A stretch of DNA of 64,000 nucleotides. It comes from Bauldia sp. Lineage in GTDB: Bacteria; Pseudomonadota; Alphaproteobacteria; Rhizobiales; Kaistiaceae. The stretch spans positions 1-64,000 of the forward strand of contig JANQRX010000005.1 of assembly GCA_028284325.1 (NCBI GenBank), in the 5' to 3' direction. Below are positions 44,155 to 52,155 of the stretch, one piece after another. Every line of letters starts with the position of its first letter. The stretch's first letter is position 1. A program made the translations under genes and the position numbers. The notes under the pieces are model-generated. The model searched no databases, was not told the origin of the DNA, and saw nothing but the letters and a program-made list of their open reading frames with translations.

Positions 44155-44619
44155 ATGGATATCGACAAGCTCCTCACACCCGAATGCGTGTTCGCCGCCC
44201 TGAAGGCGAGCAGCAAGAAACAGGTGCTGGAGGTGCTGGCCGGAAAGGCGGCCGCGCGCACCGGACTCGCCGATCGCGATATCTTCGAAACCCTCATCAA
44301 CCGCGAGAAACTGGGATCAACCGGGGTCGGTCACGGCGTGGCGATCCCGCACGGGAAGATGGCCGGCCTGTCGACGATCGTCGGCCTGTTCGCGCGGCTG
44401 ACGGCGCCGGTCGATTTCGAGGCGCCCGACGATCAGCCGGTCGACTTGGTGTTCCTGTTGCTGGCGCCGGAGGACGCGGGCGCGGAACACCTCAAGACGC
44501 TGGCGAAGGTCGCGCGCCTGATGCGCGAGCCGGCCGTCACCGACGGCCTGCGCGAGGCGGCGGGGCCCGGATCGCTGATGAAGCTGCTGACGGGCGAGGC
44601 CGCCTCGGACGCGGCGTAG
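44155..44619 (+). CDS. ptsN: Nitrogen PTS EIIA component PtsN
   Basis: A 154-residue EIIA-Ntr. The phosphorylation histidine is His66 in GHGVAIPHGK. Other conserved pieces are FETLINREKLGSTGVGHGV and PVDLVFLLLAPEDAGAEHLK. It takes phosphate from NPr and regulates potassium transport, carbon/nitrogen balance and other targets. It is 12 bases after hpf and is the last gene of the sigma-54 block. Confidence 0.95.
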   Translation: MDIDKLLTPECVFAALKASSKKQVLEVLAGKAAARTGLADRDIFETLINREKLGSTGVGHGVAIPHGKMAGLSTIVGLFARLTAPVDFEAPDDQPVDLVFLLLAPEDAGAEHLKTLAKVARLMREPAVTDGLREAAGPGSLMKLLTGEAASDAA

Positions 44620-44660
44620 GCCGGACGAGTCGTCAGCTTAGGACGCGAGTTTAAGCTCGT

Positions 44661-44728
44661 ACGTTCGTCCCGGGTTCCGGGTTTGCGGTGCACCACTTCG
44701 TGCTGCACACGCGCACGGAACGACGGGG
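44661..44728 (-). repeat. Dispersed repeat copy R1 (type A)
   Basis: Read on the minus strand this segment, which centres on GCAGCACGAAGTGGTGC, is close (roughly 85% by eye) to 55415-55477 and related to 55604-55655. The core can fold into a hairpin. It lies in the 265-base spacer between ptsN and the DUF1150 gene, with no open frame of coding character. Confidence 0.65.
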
Positions 44729-44790
44729 AGGTTGTCGGGCGATCCTTCTCTGACGTTGTCTAACACACCGGTGGTGCCGGCACCCCTGCC

Positions 44791-44826
44791 GTCGTCCCGC
44801 ACGCGGTGCGGTGCGCGCGGGATGAC
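44791..44826 (+). repeat. Self-complementary repeat element R1b
   Basis: GTCGTCCCGC (44791-44800) pairs, with two mismatched or bulged positions, with GCGCGGGATGAC (44815-44826). The centre contains ACGCGGTGCGGTGC. It shares the phrase formed by CACCGCGTGCGG and GGATGACG, in inverse orientation, with the copies at 53055 and 55486. It is probably a degenerate copy of the same repeat family as those. Confidence 0.5.
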
Positions 44827-44884
44827 GGCGGTGCGAGGTTGGCCGGTCCGGGTCACCCAACAACGACCGCGCCGAAACCGATGA

Positions 44885-45112
44885 TCAGTGGAGGCTGACG
44901 GCCTCGAGGTCGTTGTCGCGCGCGTTCATCTCCACCGCTTCACGGGTGTCGGCGAGCATGATCGGCGTACCGTCGGCATCGAGCAGCGCCCACAGCTCAA
45001 GATCGGGCGCGACATCGGGCATCGACGGGAACAGGCTCTTGGCTTCGGCGCCGTTGAGCGTGCGGATATAGGCCAGATTGCGGAAATCCGGCGCGATGTT
45101 CGCTTCGGTCAT
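44885..45112 (-). CDS. DUF1150 family protein
   Basis: A 75-residue small acidic protein characteristic of alphaproteobacteria. The conserved parts are YIRTLNGAEAKSLFPSMPD and LWALLDADGTPIMLADTREA, ending AVEMNARDNDLEAVSLH. It always tends to lie next to a small heat-shock gene, as here, with a four-base overlap, so a role in the same stress response is likely. The biochemical function is unknown. Confidence 0.88.
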   Translation of the reverse strand: MTEANIAPDFRNLAYIRTLNGAEAKSLFPSMPDVAPDLELWALLDADGTPIMLADTREAVEMNARDNDLEAVSLH

Positions 45113-45567
45113 GAGCTCGCCTCCGTCTCCAGATCGGCAGGGGACTTGCGGCCGATGGCAATGCGGCGCGCCGCCGCCGCGACCTCAGGACGGGTCAGGT
45201 CGATCGACAGGAGCCCGTCGTCGAGGTTGGCGCCGAGAACCTCGATGCCCTCGGCGAGCACGAACGACTTCCTGAACTGCCGCGCCGCGATCCCGCGATA
45301 GAGGTACTCGCGACCATCGTCGTCGCTCTGCTGGCCGGTGATGGTCAGTTCGCGCTGATCGACCGTGATCGCCAGGTCGTCCTCGCCGAAGCCGGCCACC
45401 GCCAGCACGATGCGGAGAACCTCCGGCCGATCCCCGGTGCGGGCGAGGCGCTCGATGTTGTAGGGCGGATAGCCGTCGGCAGCCCCCTTGGAGAGGCGCT
45501 CGAGGGCCCGTTCGATGTCCTCGAAACCCAGGAGAAGCGGGCTCGAAAACGCGGAAACGCGTGTCAT
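45109..45567 (-). CDS. Small heat-shock protein, Hsp20/IbpA type
   Basis: A 152-residue alpha-crystallin chaperone. The N-terminal arm (MTRVSAFSSPLLLGFEDIER) is followed by the Hsp20 domain with YPPYNIERLARTGDRPEVLR, VDQRELTITGQQ, YRGIAARQFRKSFVLAEGIE and the typical ANLDDGLLSIDL; the C-terminal region bears the short IxI-like RIAIGR. It holds unfolding proteins for refolding. ATG at 45567 is 62 bases downstream of a heat-shock-type promoter (45629-45658). Confidence 0.94.
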   Translation of the reverse strand: MTRVSAFSSPLLLGFEDIERALERLSKGAADGYPPYNIERLARTGDRPEVLRIVLAVAGFGEDDLAITVDQRELTITGQQSDDDGREYLYRGIAARQFRKSFVLAEGIEVLGANLDDGLLSIDLTRPEVAAAARRIAIGRKSPADLETEASS

Positions 45568-45628
45568 GTCCGGTCCTTTCGGTAAGCGACCATCATCGCG
45601 CCCGGCTATAGCGGCCCGCGACGGTGGT

Positions 45629-45658
45629 GATATGGGTTCCGGGCCGGCGAAGCGCAAG
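45629..45658 (-). promoter_or_regulatory. Heat-shock (RpoH) type promoter for hsp20
   Basis: On the minus strand, CTTGCGC (45658-45652) and CCCATATC (45636-45629) are separated by 15 bases. Both match the RpoH consensus (CTTG in the -35, CCCATNT-like -10). The position, about 60 bases before the hsp20 ATG, fits. It overlaps nothing coding on either strand. Confidence 0.65.
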
Positions 45659-45750
45659 CCAAAGGCGGCGAAACGCAAGGCTTGCCGCCCCTTCGGCGAC
45701 CTGCAAGACTGATGCCGCCGGTGCGGGAGAATTCGCCGCAAGGGGGGTGT

Positions 45751-46677
45751 ATGTTTCGCAGATTGGTGATCGCGGTTCTGGTCCTTGCGGTCGCGGGGCT
45801 GGCCGTCTTCTGGATTCTCACCACGCCGCGGACGCTTGCCGCTTCCGACCTTCCGGACCACACGCCGGATCTCGTCAACGGCGAAGCGATGTTCTGGGCG
45901 GGCGGCTGTGCCTCCTGCCATGCCGACCCCGACGCGCGCGACGACGACCTGTTCCTGCTCGGCGGCGGCGAGCCGCTGCCCTCGCCGTTCGGGACCTTCC
46001 ACGCGCCCAACATCTCGCCGGACTCGGAAGACGGCATCGGCACCTGGACGGTGGTGCAGTTCGTCAACGCCATGAAGTTCGGTGTCGGCGACGGCGGCGA
46101 GCATCTCTACCCGGCCTTCCCCTACACCTCCTATCAGCGCATGCCGCTGGAGCACCTGATCGATCTGAAGGCGTTCCTCGACACCCTGCCGGCGGTGGAG
46201 GGACAAGCGCCGCCGCACGAGCTGCCGTTCCCGTTCGGCATCCGACGGGGTCTGGGCATGTGGAAGCTGCTCTATCTGGACGGGGCGACCTTCGAGCCCG
46301 ATCCCGGCAAGGACGAACTCTTCAACCGCGGCGCCTATCTGATCGGGGGGCCCGGCCATTGCGGCGAGTGCCACAGCCCCCGCAACCTCATCGGCGGCGT
46401 CGATACCGCCCGCCTCTACGGCGGCGGACCGTCGCCGGACGGCAAGGGCACCATCCCCAACATCACCACCCACGAGGACGCGCTCGGCTGGTGGACCGAG
46501 GACGATATCGTGACCATGTTCCGCACCGGCCAGACGGCCAGCTTCACCGGCCTGTCGGGCACGATGGCCAAGGTCCAGCGCAACATGGCCAACCTTGACC
46601 CGTCCGACTGGCAGGCGATGGCGGCCTACATGAAATCGATACCGCCGGTGGCGCCGCCCCCGAAACCCGAGGGCTAG
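45751..46677 (+). CDS. Membrane-anchored diheme cytochrome c
   Basis: A 308-residue cytochrome. An N-terminal helix (LVIAVLVLAVAGLAVFWIL, about residues 5-23) without a clear cleavage site anchors it in the membrane. Two c-type heme motifs are visible: CASCH (53-57) and CGECH (204-208), in two similar domains each with a conserved NITxxx(D/E)-type segment (APNISPDSEDGIGTWT; IPNITTHEDALGWWTEDD). This pattern resembles cytochrome subunits of membrane dehydrogenases (gluconate/alcohol/aldehyde types). ATG at 45751 with AGGGGGTG upstream. No catalytic subunit is adjacent; it may serve the following cluster. Confidence 0.88.
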   Translation: MFRRLVIAVLVLAVAGLAVFWILTTPRTLAASDLPDHTPDLVNGEAMFWAGGCASCHADPDARDDDLFLLGGGEPLPSPFGTFHAPNISPDSEDGIGTWTVVQFVNAMKFGVGDGGEHLYPAFPYTSYQRMPLEHLIDLKAFLDTLPAVEGQAPPHELPFPFGIRRGLGMWKLLYLDGATFEPDPGKDELFNRGAYLIGGPGHCGECHSPRNLIGGVDTARLYGGGPSPDGKGTIPNITTHEDALGWWTEDDIVTMFRTGQTASFTGLSGTMAKVQRNMANLDPSDWQAMAAYMKSIPPVAPPPKPEG

Positions 46678-46763
46678 ACCCGATCACAACGGCGCGTTCA
46701 TCACAGGTTCAAACGAGCGGGCATACTGCGGAACGACAAGGGCAACGAACGCAAAGGGCGGGC

Positions 46764-48395
46764 ATGAGCCGAAGGGGAGGACTTCGCGCAGGCTTGACGG
46801 GGGCCGTGACAACGACCGCGACGCTGGCGGCGCTGCTGGCGTACGCCCCGGCCGAGGCCGAGGAGCTCTACGGCCTGGTCATCGGCATCAACGACTACAA
46901 CGACGAGGTCGGCGACCTCGAAGGCGCGGTGAACGACGCCAATCTGATCGCCGCCGCCCTCCACGAGATCGGTGCGCGCGACGTGACCGTGCTGCGCGAT
47001 CGCGAAGCGACCAAGACGGCGATCGAGGCGACCTGGTTCCGCCTGCTCGCCACGGCCCAAGCCGGGGACACCATCGTCTTCACCTATGCCGGCCACGGCG
47101 CCCAGGAGCCGGAGCGACCCGGCCGCAAGGGCGAGGAAGACGGCAAGAACGAGAACTTCATCCTCGCCGGCTATGCGCCCGAGGGTCCGGCGACGCGCGA
47201 GCGAATCGTCGACGACGAGATCAACACCTGGCTCCAGGCGGCCGACCGCAAGGGGATCGAGGTGGTGTTCGTGGCCGATTCCTGCCATTCGGGCACGATG
47301 TTCCGCACGGCCGGTTCCGCGCAGGTGCGCTACCGCACGGGCCGCTTCGTCGATCCGGACCTGTCCGCCGACCTCCTCGACCTGCCACCGCCGGCGGCCG
47401 CCCGCATCAAGGAATCCGAGTTCACCTCGGTCACCTTCATCGCCGCCACACAGGACGGGATGCTGACGCCGGAACTGGTGATCGACGGGCGCTCGCACGG
47501 CGCCCTGTCGGTCTCCTTCTCGCGCGCCATCCGCGGCGCCGCCGACCGTAACGATGACGGACGCCTGACCCAGCAGGAGCTTCTCAGCTATCTGGTGCCG
47601 ACCGTGCAGGCGGAAGCGGAGAACCAGCAGATACCGGGTGTGTTTCCGTTGCGGCCCGAGCAACGGCCGATCATGCGGGCCGGGCCGCCGCGCAACGGCC
47701 CCGAACCGATCGACCCGCCGCCCGTCGATCCCCCACCGGTCGATCCGCCGCCACCGATCCGCGACCCGTCGTCGGTCGGGCTCTACGTCGTCGGCGCGAC
47801 CGCCGAGGTCGGCGTGGCGGGCATTGAGGTCGTTGCCAGCGAAGCCGATGCCGATCTGATCTGGAACCCGGGCGCCGGCACGGTCGACCACCGCATCGGC
47901 GGCCGGGTCGCCGACAGCGTGACCCAGAGCGACATCGCCGCCGTGCTCTCCAAATGGGCGGCGCTCTCCTTCATCAAGGCGCGGGCGGCGATCGACCCGG
48001 TGGCGCTGTCGGTGCCGTCGGGCAACCGGACCTATCGGCGCGGCGATGTCATCGAGTTCGCCATGGACGGCGCCGCCAAGCCGTATCTCACGCTGTTCAA
48101 CCTGCCGCCGAACGGGCGGGTGGAACTGTTCATCCCGGCCAATGCGGCGGAAACATCGGCCGACTGGCGGGGCCGGCGGCTTGCCGAGCGCCTCCAGGTG
48201 ACGCGGCCGCCGTTCGGGGCCGAGCACATGGTGGCGATCCTCACCGACCAGCCGGCCGTCGCGCTCCATCAGGCGCTGCGCGCCATGCCCACGGCCGAGA
48301 CCGCCGGCGGCCTGTCGGCGGCGCTCCGCGAACTGCTCGCCGAGACGCCGTTCCAGGCGGGCGTGACCTCCATCTACACGAGCAGCGGACCGTGA
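46764..48395 (+). CDS. Secreted caspase-like protease (metacaspase/C14) with DUF4384 domain
   Basis: A 543-residue protein with a signal peptide (residues ~1-32, ending APAEAE) and a caspase/p20 fold. The catalytic dyad is intact: His111 in FTYAGHGAQ and Cys174 in VADSCHSGTMF. A canonical 12-residue EF-hand-type loop DRNDDGRLTQQE is at 261-272. A proline-rich linker with a repeated DPPPV unit (~314-336) leads to a DUF4384-like beta domain (~410-500, NRTYRRGDVIEFAMDG). It should act in the periplasm or at the surface; substrate unknown. It is followed by an inactive paralogue in a GTGA overlap. Confidence 0.87.
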   Translation: MSRRGGLRAGLTGAVTTTATLAALLAYAPAEAEELYGLVIGINDYNDEVGDLEGAVNDANLIAAALHEIGARDVTVLRDREATKTAIEATWFRLLATAQAGDTIVFTYAGHGAQEPERPGRKGEEDGKNENFILAGYAPEGPATRERIVDDEINTWLQAADRKGIEVVFVADSCHSGTMFRTAGSAQVRYRTGRFVDPDLSADLLDLPPPAAARIKESEFTSVTFIAATQDGMLTPELVIDGRSHGALSVSFSRAIRGAADRNDDGRLTQQELLSYLVPTVQAEAENQQIPGVFPLRPEQRPIMRAGPPRNGPEPIDPPPVDPPPVDPPPPIRDPSSVGLYVVGATAEVGVAGIEVVASEADADLIWNPGAGTVDHRIGGRVADSVTQSDIAAVLSKWAALSFIKARAAIDPVALSVPSGNRTYRRGDVIEFAMDGAAKPYLTLFNLPPNGRVELFIPANAAETSADWRGRRLAERLQVTRPPFGAEHMVAILTDQPAVALHQALRAMPTAETAGGLSAALRELLAETPFQAGVTSIYTSSGP

Positions 48396-49861
48396 CCGCG
48401 GTGCGCACCAGACGATCGGTCGGTCTCGCGGTCGGCATCGCCGCGACACTGTTGCTGGCGGGACCTGCGGCAGGCGCCGACCGGGCGCTGGTGATCGGGA
48501 TCGATGACCATGCCGATGCGCGGCTGTCGCCACCTGTTGCGACCGCCGCCGCCGACGCCGCGGCGATCGCCGACACGCTGGTGACGCACCTCGCCTATCC
48601 GGCCGGCGCGATCCTGACGCTGGTCGACGGGGCGGCGACGCGTCAGGCCATCGTCGAGGCGTTCGACGACTGGCTGGTCGCCGGCACCGGGCCGGGCGAC
48701 CGCGTGTTCCTCTATTTCGCCGGCCTCGGCTACTTCCAGCCCGACGCCGACGGTGACGAGAACGACGGCGTCGACGAAACCCTGCTGCCTCATGATGCGG
48801 TCGTCGCCGCGGGGACGCCGATCACCATCGCCAACACCCTGTCCGACGACGACCTCCGCGCACTGGCGCGGCGGCTCGAGGGGCGCGCGGTGACCATGGT
48901 GATCGACGCCGGCCATGCGGGCCTCGTCGCGGGCGCCGACGGGGCCGCCCCGGCCGCGACCACAACGCGTGCGGTGGCGCTGCCGAAGACCCGCGCGATC
49001 GTCGTGGAACCGCGTGTCCAGGCGCAGAAGGCCGACGGCCCGCCGATGGATACCCACGGGCTCGGCGACAACGTTGCCGTCTTCACCGCGACCAGCGGCG
49101 GGCAAGCCCCGATCGTCAACGACAAGGGCGGCGTCTTCACCCACGCCTTCATCGAGGCGGTCGGCGGGGGCGGCGACCATAACGCGAACGGCCATGTCTC
49201 CAACGCCGAGATCCTGGCCTACATCCGCGAGCACGCCGAGGCCGCCTGCACGTCGGTGCAGGGCTGCGCGCTGGGGCAGACGCCGACCTTCGGTCCGGCC
49301 GGGGCGGCGGCCCACTCACCGCTGGGGACATCGGGCGGCGGTGCCTTGTCGCCGGACGTCGTGCTCGACTATTTCGCCGCCGGCAATGACGACCGCGTGG
49401 CGCTTCGGCAGATACCGCCGTCGCCGGTCTATGTCGGCCAGAAGGACATCCGCTTCCGGGTGGTGAGCCCGTTTGCGGGCAACCTCATCCTGCTCGACGT
49501 CTCCGACGACGGCCGGCTGGTGCAGCTCTTTCCCAACCAGTATGTGCGCCAGAGCGGCCGCGAGGGCGTCCTGCTCGCCGGCAGCCCGGTGACCGTGCCG
49601 GACGACTATTACGGCATCAGCTTCGACGCCACGGCGCCGGCCAGCGGCACCCTGATCGCGCTCGTCACCCACGAGCCGATCGACCTGCCGGCGCAGGTCA
49701 AGACCCGGGCGATCGAGGTGATCGCCCGCGAGGAAGCGACGCAGGACTATCTGACGGCGATCGCCGGCGCGCTGACCGACCCCGTCGACGCCCACGCGCC
49801 GACCGCGACCCGGGCGCTCGACTGGTCGGTCGCCACCCTTCGCTACGACATCATCCCGTGA
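48392..49861 (+). CDS. Secreted pseudo-caspase (catalytic residues lost) with DUF4384 domain
   Basis: A 489-residue paralogue of the preceding protease with signal peptide (~1-29, ending AGPAAGA) and caspase fold. The His of YxGHG is Leu112 (YFAGLGYFQ) and the Cys of DSCHSG is Gly174 (IDAGHAGLV), so the dyad is gone. The acidic metacaspase insert DADGDENDGVDE follows the lost histidine, and a second calcium-type loop DHNANGHVSNAE lies later. A DUF4384-like domain (~345-430, SPVYVGQKDIRFRVVSP) follows. GTG at 48392 overlaps the previous stop. Likely a regulatory or binding partner. Confidence 0.82.
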   Translation: MTAVRTRRSVGLAVGIAATLLLAGPAAGADRALVIGIDDHADARLSPPVATAAADAAAIADTLVTHLAYPAGAILTLVDGAATRQAIVEAFDDWLVAGTGPGDRVFLYFAGLGYFQPDADGDENDGVDETLLPHDAVVAAGTPITIANTLSDDDLRALARRLEGRAVTMVIDAGHAGLVAGADGAAPAATTTRAVALPKTRAIVVEPRVQAQKADGPPMDTHGLGDNVAVFTATSGGQAPIVNDKGGVFTHAFIEAVGGGGDHNANGHVSNAEILAYIREHAEAACTSVQGCALGQTPTFGPAGAAAHSPLGTSGGGALSPDVVLDYFAAGNDDRVALRQIPPSPVYVGQKDIRFRVVSPFAGNLILLDVSDDGRLVQLFPNQYVRQSGREGVLLAGSPVTVPDDYYGISFDATAPASGTLIALVTHEPIDLPAQVKTRAIEVIAREEATQDYLTAIAGALTDPVDAHAPTATRALDWSVATLRYDIIP

Positions 49862-49905
49862 GGCGGACAATGGACGACCGCCGCCGACACAACCGGAGTG
49901 CAGCC

Positions 49906-52155
49906 ATGACCCTCTTCCCGAACCGCGCGCTTGCCGCCCCCCTGGTCGCCGCCGCGATCGCCGCGACGGCCGGCTCCGGCGCGCTGGCCCAGGACGCCGT
50001 CGACATCCCGACACCGGCCGATCCCGTCGCCCAGACCGCCTTCGACATCCTCGACCGCCACTGCGCCCGCTGCCACCAGGACGGCCGCCTCGACAACACG
50101 CCGCCCAAGGGCGATTTCGGCAACGTCCTCTTCCTCGACCAGATCGCCGCCAACCCCGCCTACGTGGTGTCGGGCAGCCCGGATGGTTCGAAGCTCATCC
50201 AGCTGATTCAGAACAGTGAGATGCCGCGCGATGCGAACTACGGCCTGGCCGATCCGGTGAGCGACGACGAGCTCGCCAGCCTGCGGACATGGATCGCGCA
50301 ACTGGGCGAGACCGAATCCGCGGCCTGCGCCCAGCGCGACTTCGTGACCCCGGTCGACATGGTCGCGGCGATGGCCGCCGACATCGACAAGCTGCAGTCC
50401 GCGCGCGTCGCCGACACCCGCTACATCACGCTGACCCACCTCTACAACGCCTGCGCCGACGACCAGGAGATGGAGGTCTACCGCCAGGGCACGGTGAAGC
50501 TTCTCAACTCGCTGTCGCAGGTCGCCGACCCGGTGCGGCTCACCACCATCGACGACGCCGGCACGATCATCCGCTTCAACCTCAAGGACCTTGGCTGGAC
50601 GACCGACGACTGGCGCTCGGTGCTCGCCTCCTATCCCTACGCCATGCGGCCGGACAGCCAGATGTTCGACCTCGTGGCCAGCGCCACCTTCACGCCGCTC
50701 CCTTATGTGCGCGGCGACTGGTTCGCCTTCACCGCCGCGCAGCCGCCGCTCTACGACCGGCTGCTCAAGCTGCCCGACACCTTCCAGGGGCTCCAGGCGC
50801 AACTCGGCGTCGACGTGGACGCCGGCATCAACAACTTCACCGCCAAGCGGGCCGGCTTCCAGAAGTCGGGCGTGTCGCGCAACAATCGCCTGATCGAACG
50901 GCACACCATCGCCTCGGGGTACTTCTGGACGTCGTACGACTTCGCCGGCAACCGGGCCCGCCAGAGCCTGTTCGAGCATCCGCTCGGCCCGGAGGGGCCG
51001 GACGGCTTCGACCATGACGGCGGCGAGACCATCTACTCGCTGCCCAACGGCTTCCAGGCCTACTATCTCAACGCCGCCGACGGGGCGAAGCTGATCAAGG
51101 GTCCAACCGACATCGTGCAGGACAACACAAGGCGCGATCCGGCGGTCACCAACGGCATTTCGTGCATGGGGTGCCACGCCGACGGCATGCGCTTCGCCAA
51201 GGACGACGTGCGCGAGCACGTGGTCAACGACCGCACCTTCCCGCGCGGCGTGCGCGAAGCGGTGGAGGCGCTCTACCCGACCCACGACGAGATGGACGCG
51301 CTGCTGACCGCCGACAAGCAGCGGTTCCAGAATGCGATGCTGGCCGCCGGGCTTGATCCCACCCTGACCTACCACGACGTCGAGATGATCAACGCACTCG
51401 CCAACCGCTACGAGAACGCCCTCGGCCTGCGGTTGGGGGCGGCGGAGTTCGGCCAGGATCCCGACACCTTCGTCGCTTCGCTGGGCAGTGCCGCGACGGC
51501 CGACGCCATCCGGCTCAACAAGCGCCTGCAGCAGGGCGGCGTGGTGCCGCGCGACAGCTTCGAGAACCAGTTCGTCCATCTGGTCGAGTTCGTGTCCGAC
51601 CACATCGCCATCGACCTGACCGGCATCGGCGGCCACGCGATCCCCGTGGCGACCGTCCATCGGCCGGTCGAGGCCTCGCGCGATTTCGACCTGTCGCTGA
51701 TCGCGAGCGACCTGGCGTACCGGGTCGGCGACGAGGTGGTGTTCACCGCGCGCTCGGACCGCGACTGCTACCTGCAACTGGTCAACGTCGACAGCCACGG
51801 ACGCGCGTCGGTGATCTTCCCCAACCAGTTCCAGCGCGACAACTTCCTGCCGGCCAACCGCGACCTCGACGTGCCGTCGGTGAGCGCGCCGTTCCTGTTC
51901 CGCTTCGCCGATCCGGGCACGGAAACGGTGATCGCAACCTGCAGCCTCGACAATATCCAGGTCGACGGCGTGGCGGTCGACTATGCCCAGGTGTTCACCG
52001 ATCTCGGCGACTACGAGCAGCATGTGCGCAAGACAAGGGCGATCCAGGTCGAGGCGCGGAAGCCCCCGGTGACCTCGCCAACCGCCGTGGTGCCGCCCGA
52101 CTTCAACACGGCCGGCGTGGTGGCGCGCACGGCCATCAGGATCGAGGTCCGGTGA
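49906..52155 (+). CDS. Secreted diheme protein with C-terminal DUF4384 domain
   Basis: A 749-residue periplasmic protein with a Sec signal (1-29, ending SGALAQ). Heme c motifs are CARCH (53-57) in a planctomycete-cytochrome-like start and CMGCH (420-424). The region between (DQEMEVYRQGTVKLLNSL, GTIIRFNLKDLGW) is not recognised. The C-terminal ~100 residues form a DUF4384-like domain (~600-690, LAYRVGDEVVFTARSDRDCY, VIFPNQFQRDNFLPANR) like those of the two upstream proteins. ATG at 49906 is chosen for its signal peptide and GGAG; a GTG at 49858 would abut the previous gene but gives no signal. Confidence 0.8.
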   Translation: MTLFPNRALAAPLVAAAIAATAGSGALAQDAVDIPTPADPVAQTAFDILDRHCARCHQDGRLDNTPPKGDFGNVLFLDQIAANPAYVVSGSPDGSKLIQLIQNSEMPRDANYGLADPVSDDELASLRTWIAQLGETESAACAQRDFVTPVDMVAAMAADIDKLQSARVADTRYITLTHLYNACADDQEMEVYRQGTVKLLNSLSQVADPVRLTTIDDAGTIIRFNLKDLGWTTDDWRSVLASYPYAMRPDSQMFDLVASATFTPLPYVRGDWFAFTAAQPPLYDRLLKLPDTFQGLQAQLGVDVDAGINNFTAKRAGFQKSGVSRNNRLIERHTIASGYFWTSYDFAGNRARQSLFEHPLGPEGPDGFDHDGGETIYSLPNGFQAYYLNAADGAKLIKGPTDIVQDNTRRDPAVTNGISCMGCHADGMRFAKDDVREHVVNDRTFPRGVREAVEALYPTHDEMDALLTADKQRFQNAMLAAGLDPTLTYHDVEMINALANRYENALGLRLGAAEFGQDPDTFVASLGSAATADAIRLNKRLQQGGVVPRDSFENQFVHLVEFVSDHIAIDLTGIGGHAIPVATVHRPVEASRDFDLSLIASDLAYRVGDEVVFTARSDRDCYLQLVNVDSHGRASVIFPNQFQRDNFLPANRDLDVPSVSAPFLFRFADPGTETVIATCSLDNIQVDGVAVDYAQVFTDLGDYEQHVRKTRAIQVEARKPPVTSPTAVVPPDFNTAGVVARTAIRIEVR

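Noticed and set aside
44620-44884. Possible small gene in the ptsN-DUF1150 gap
   Set aside because: The minus-strand frames of about 70-90 codons here run through repeat R1/R1b and have no coding character.
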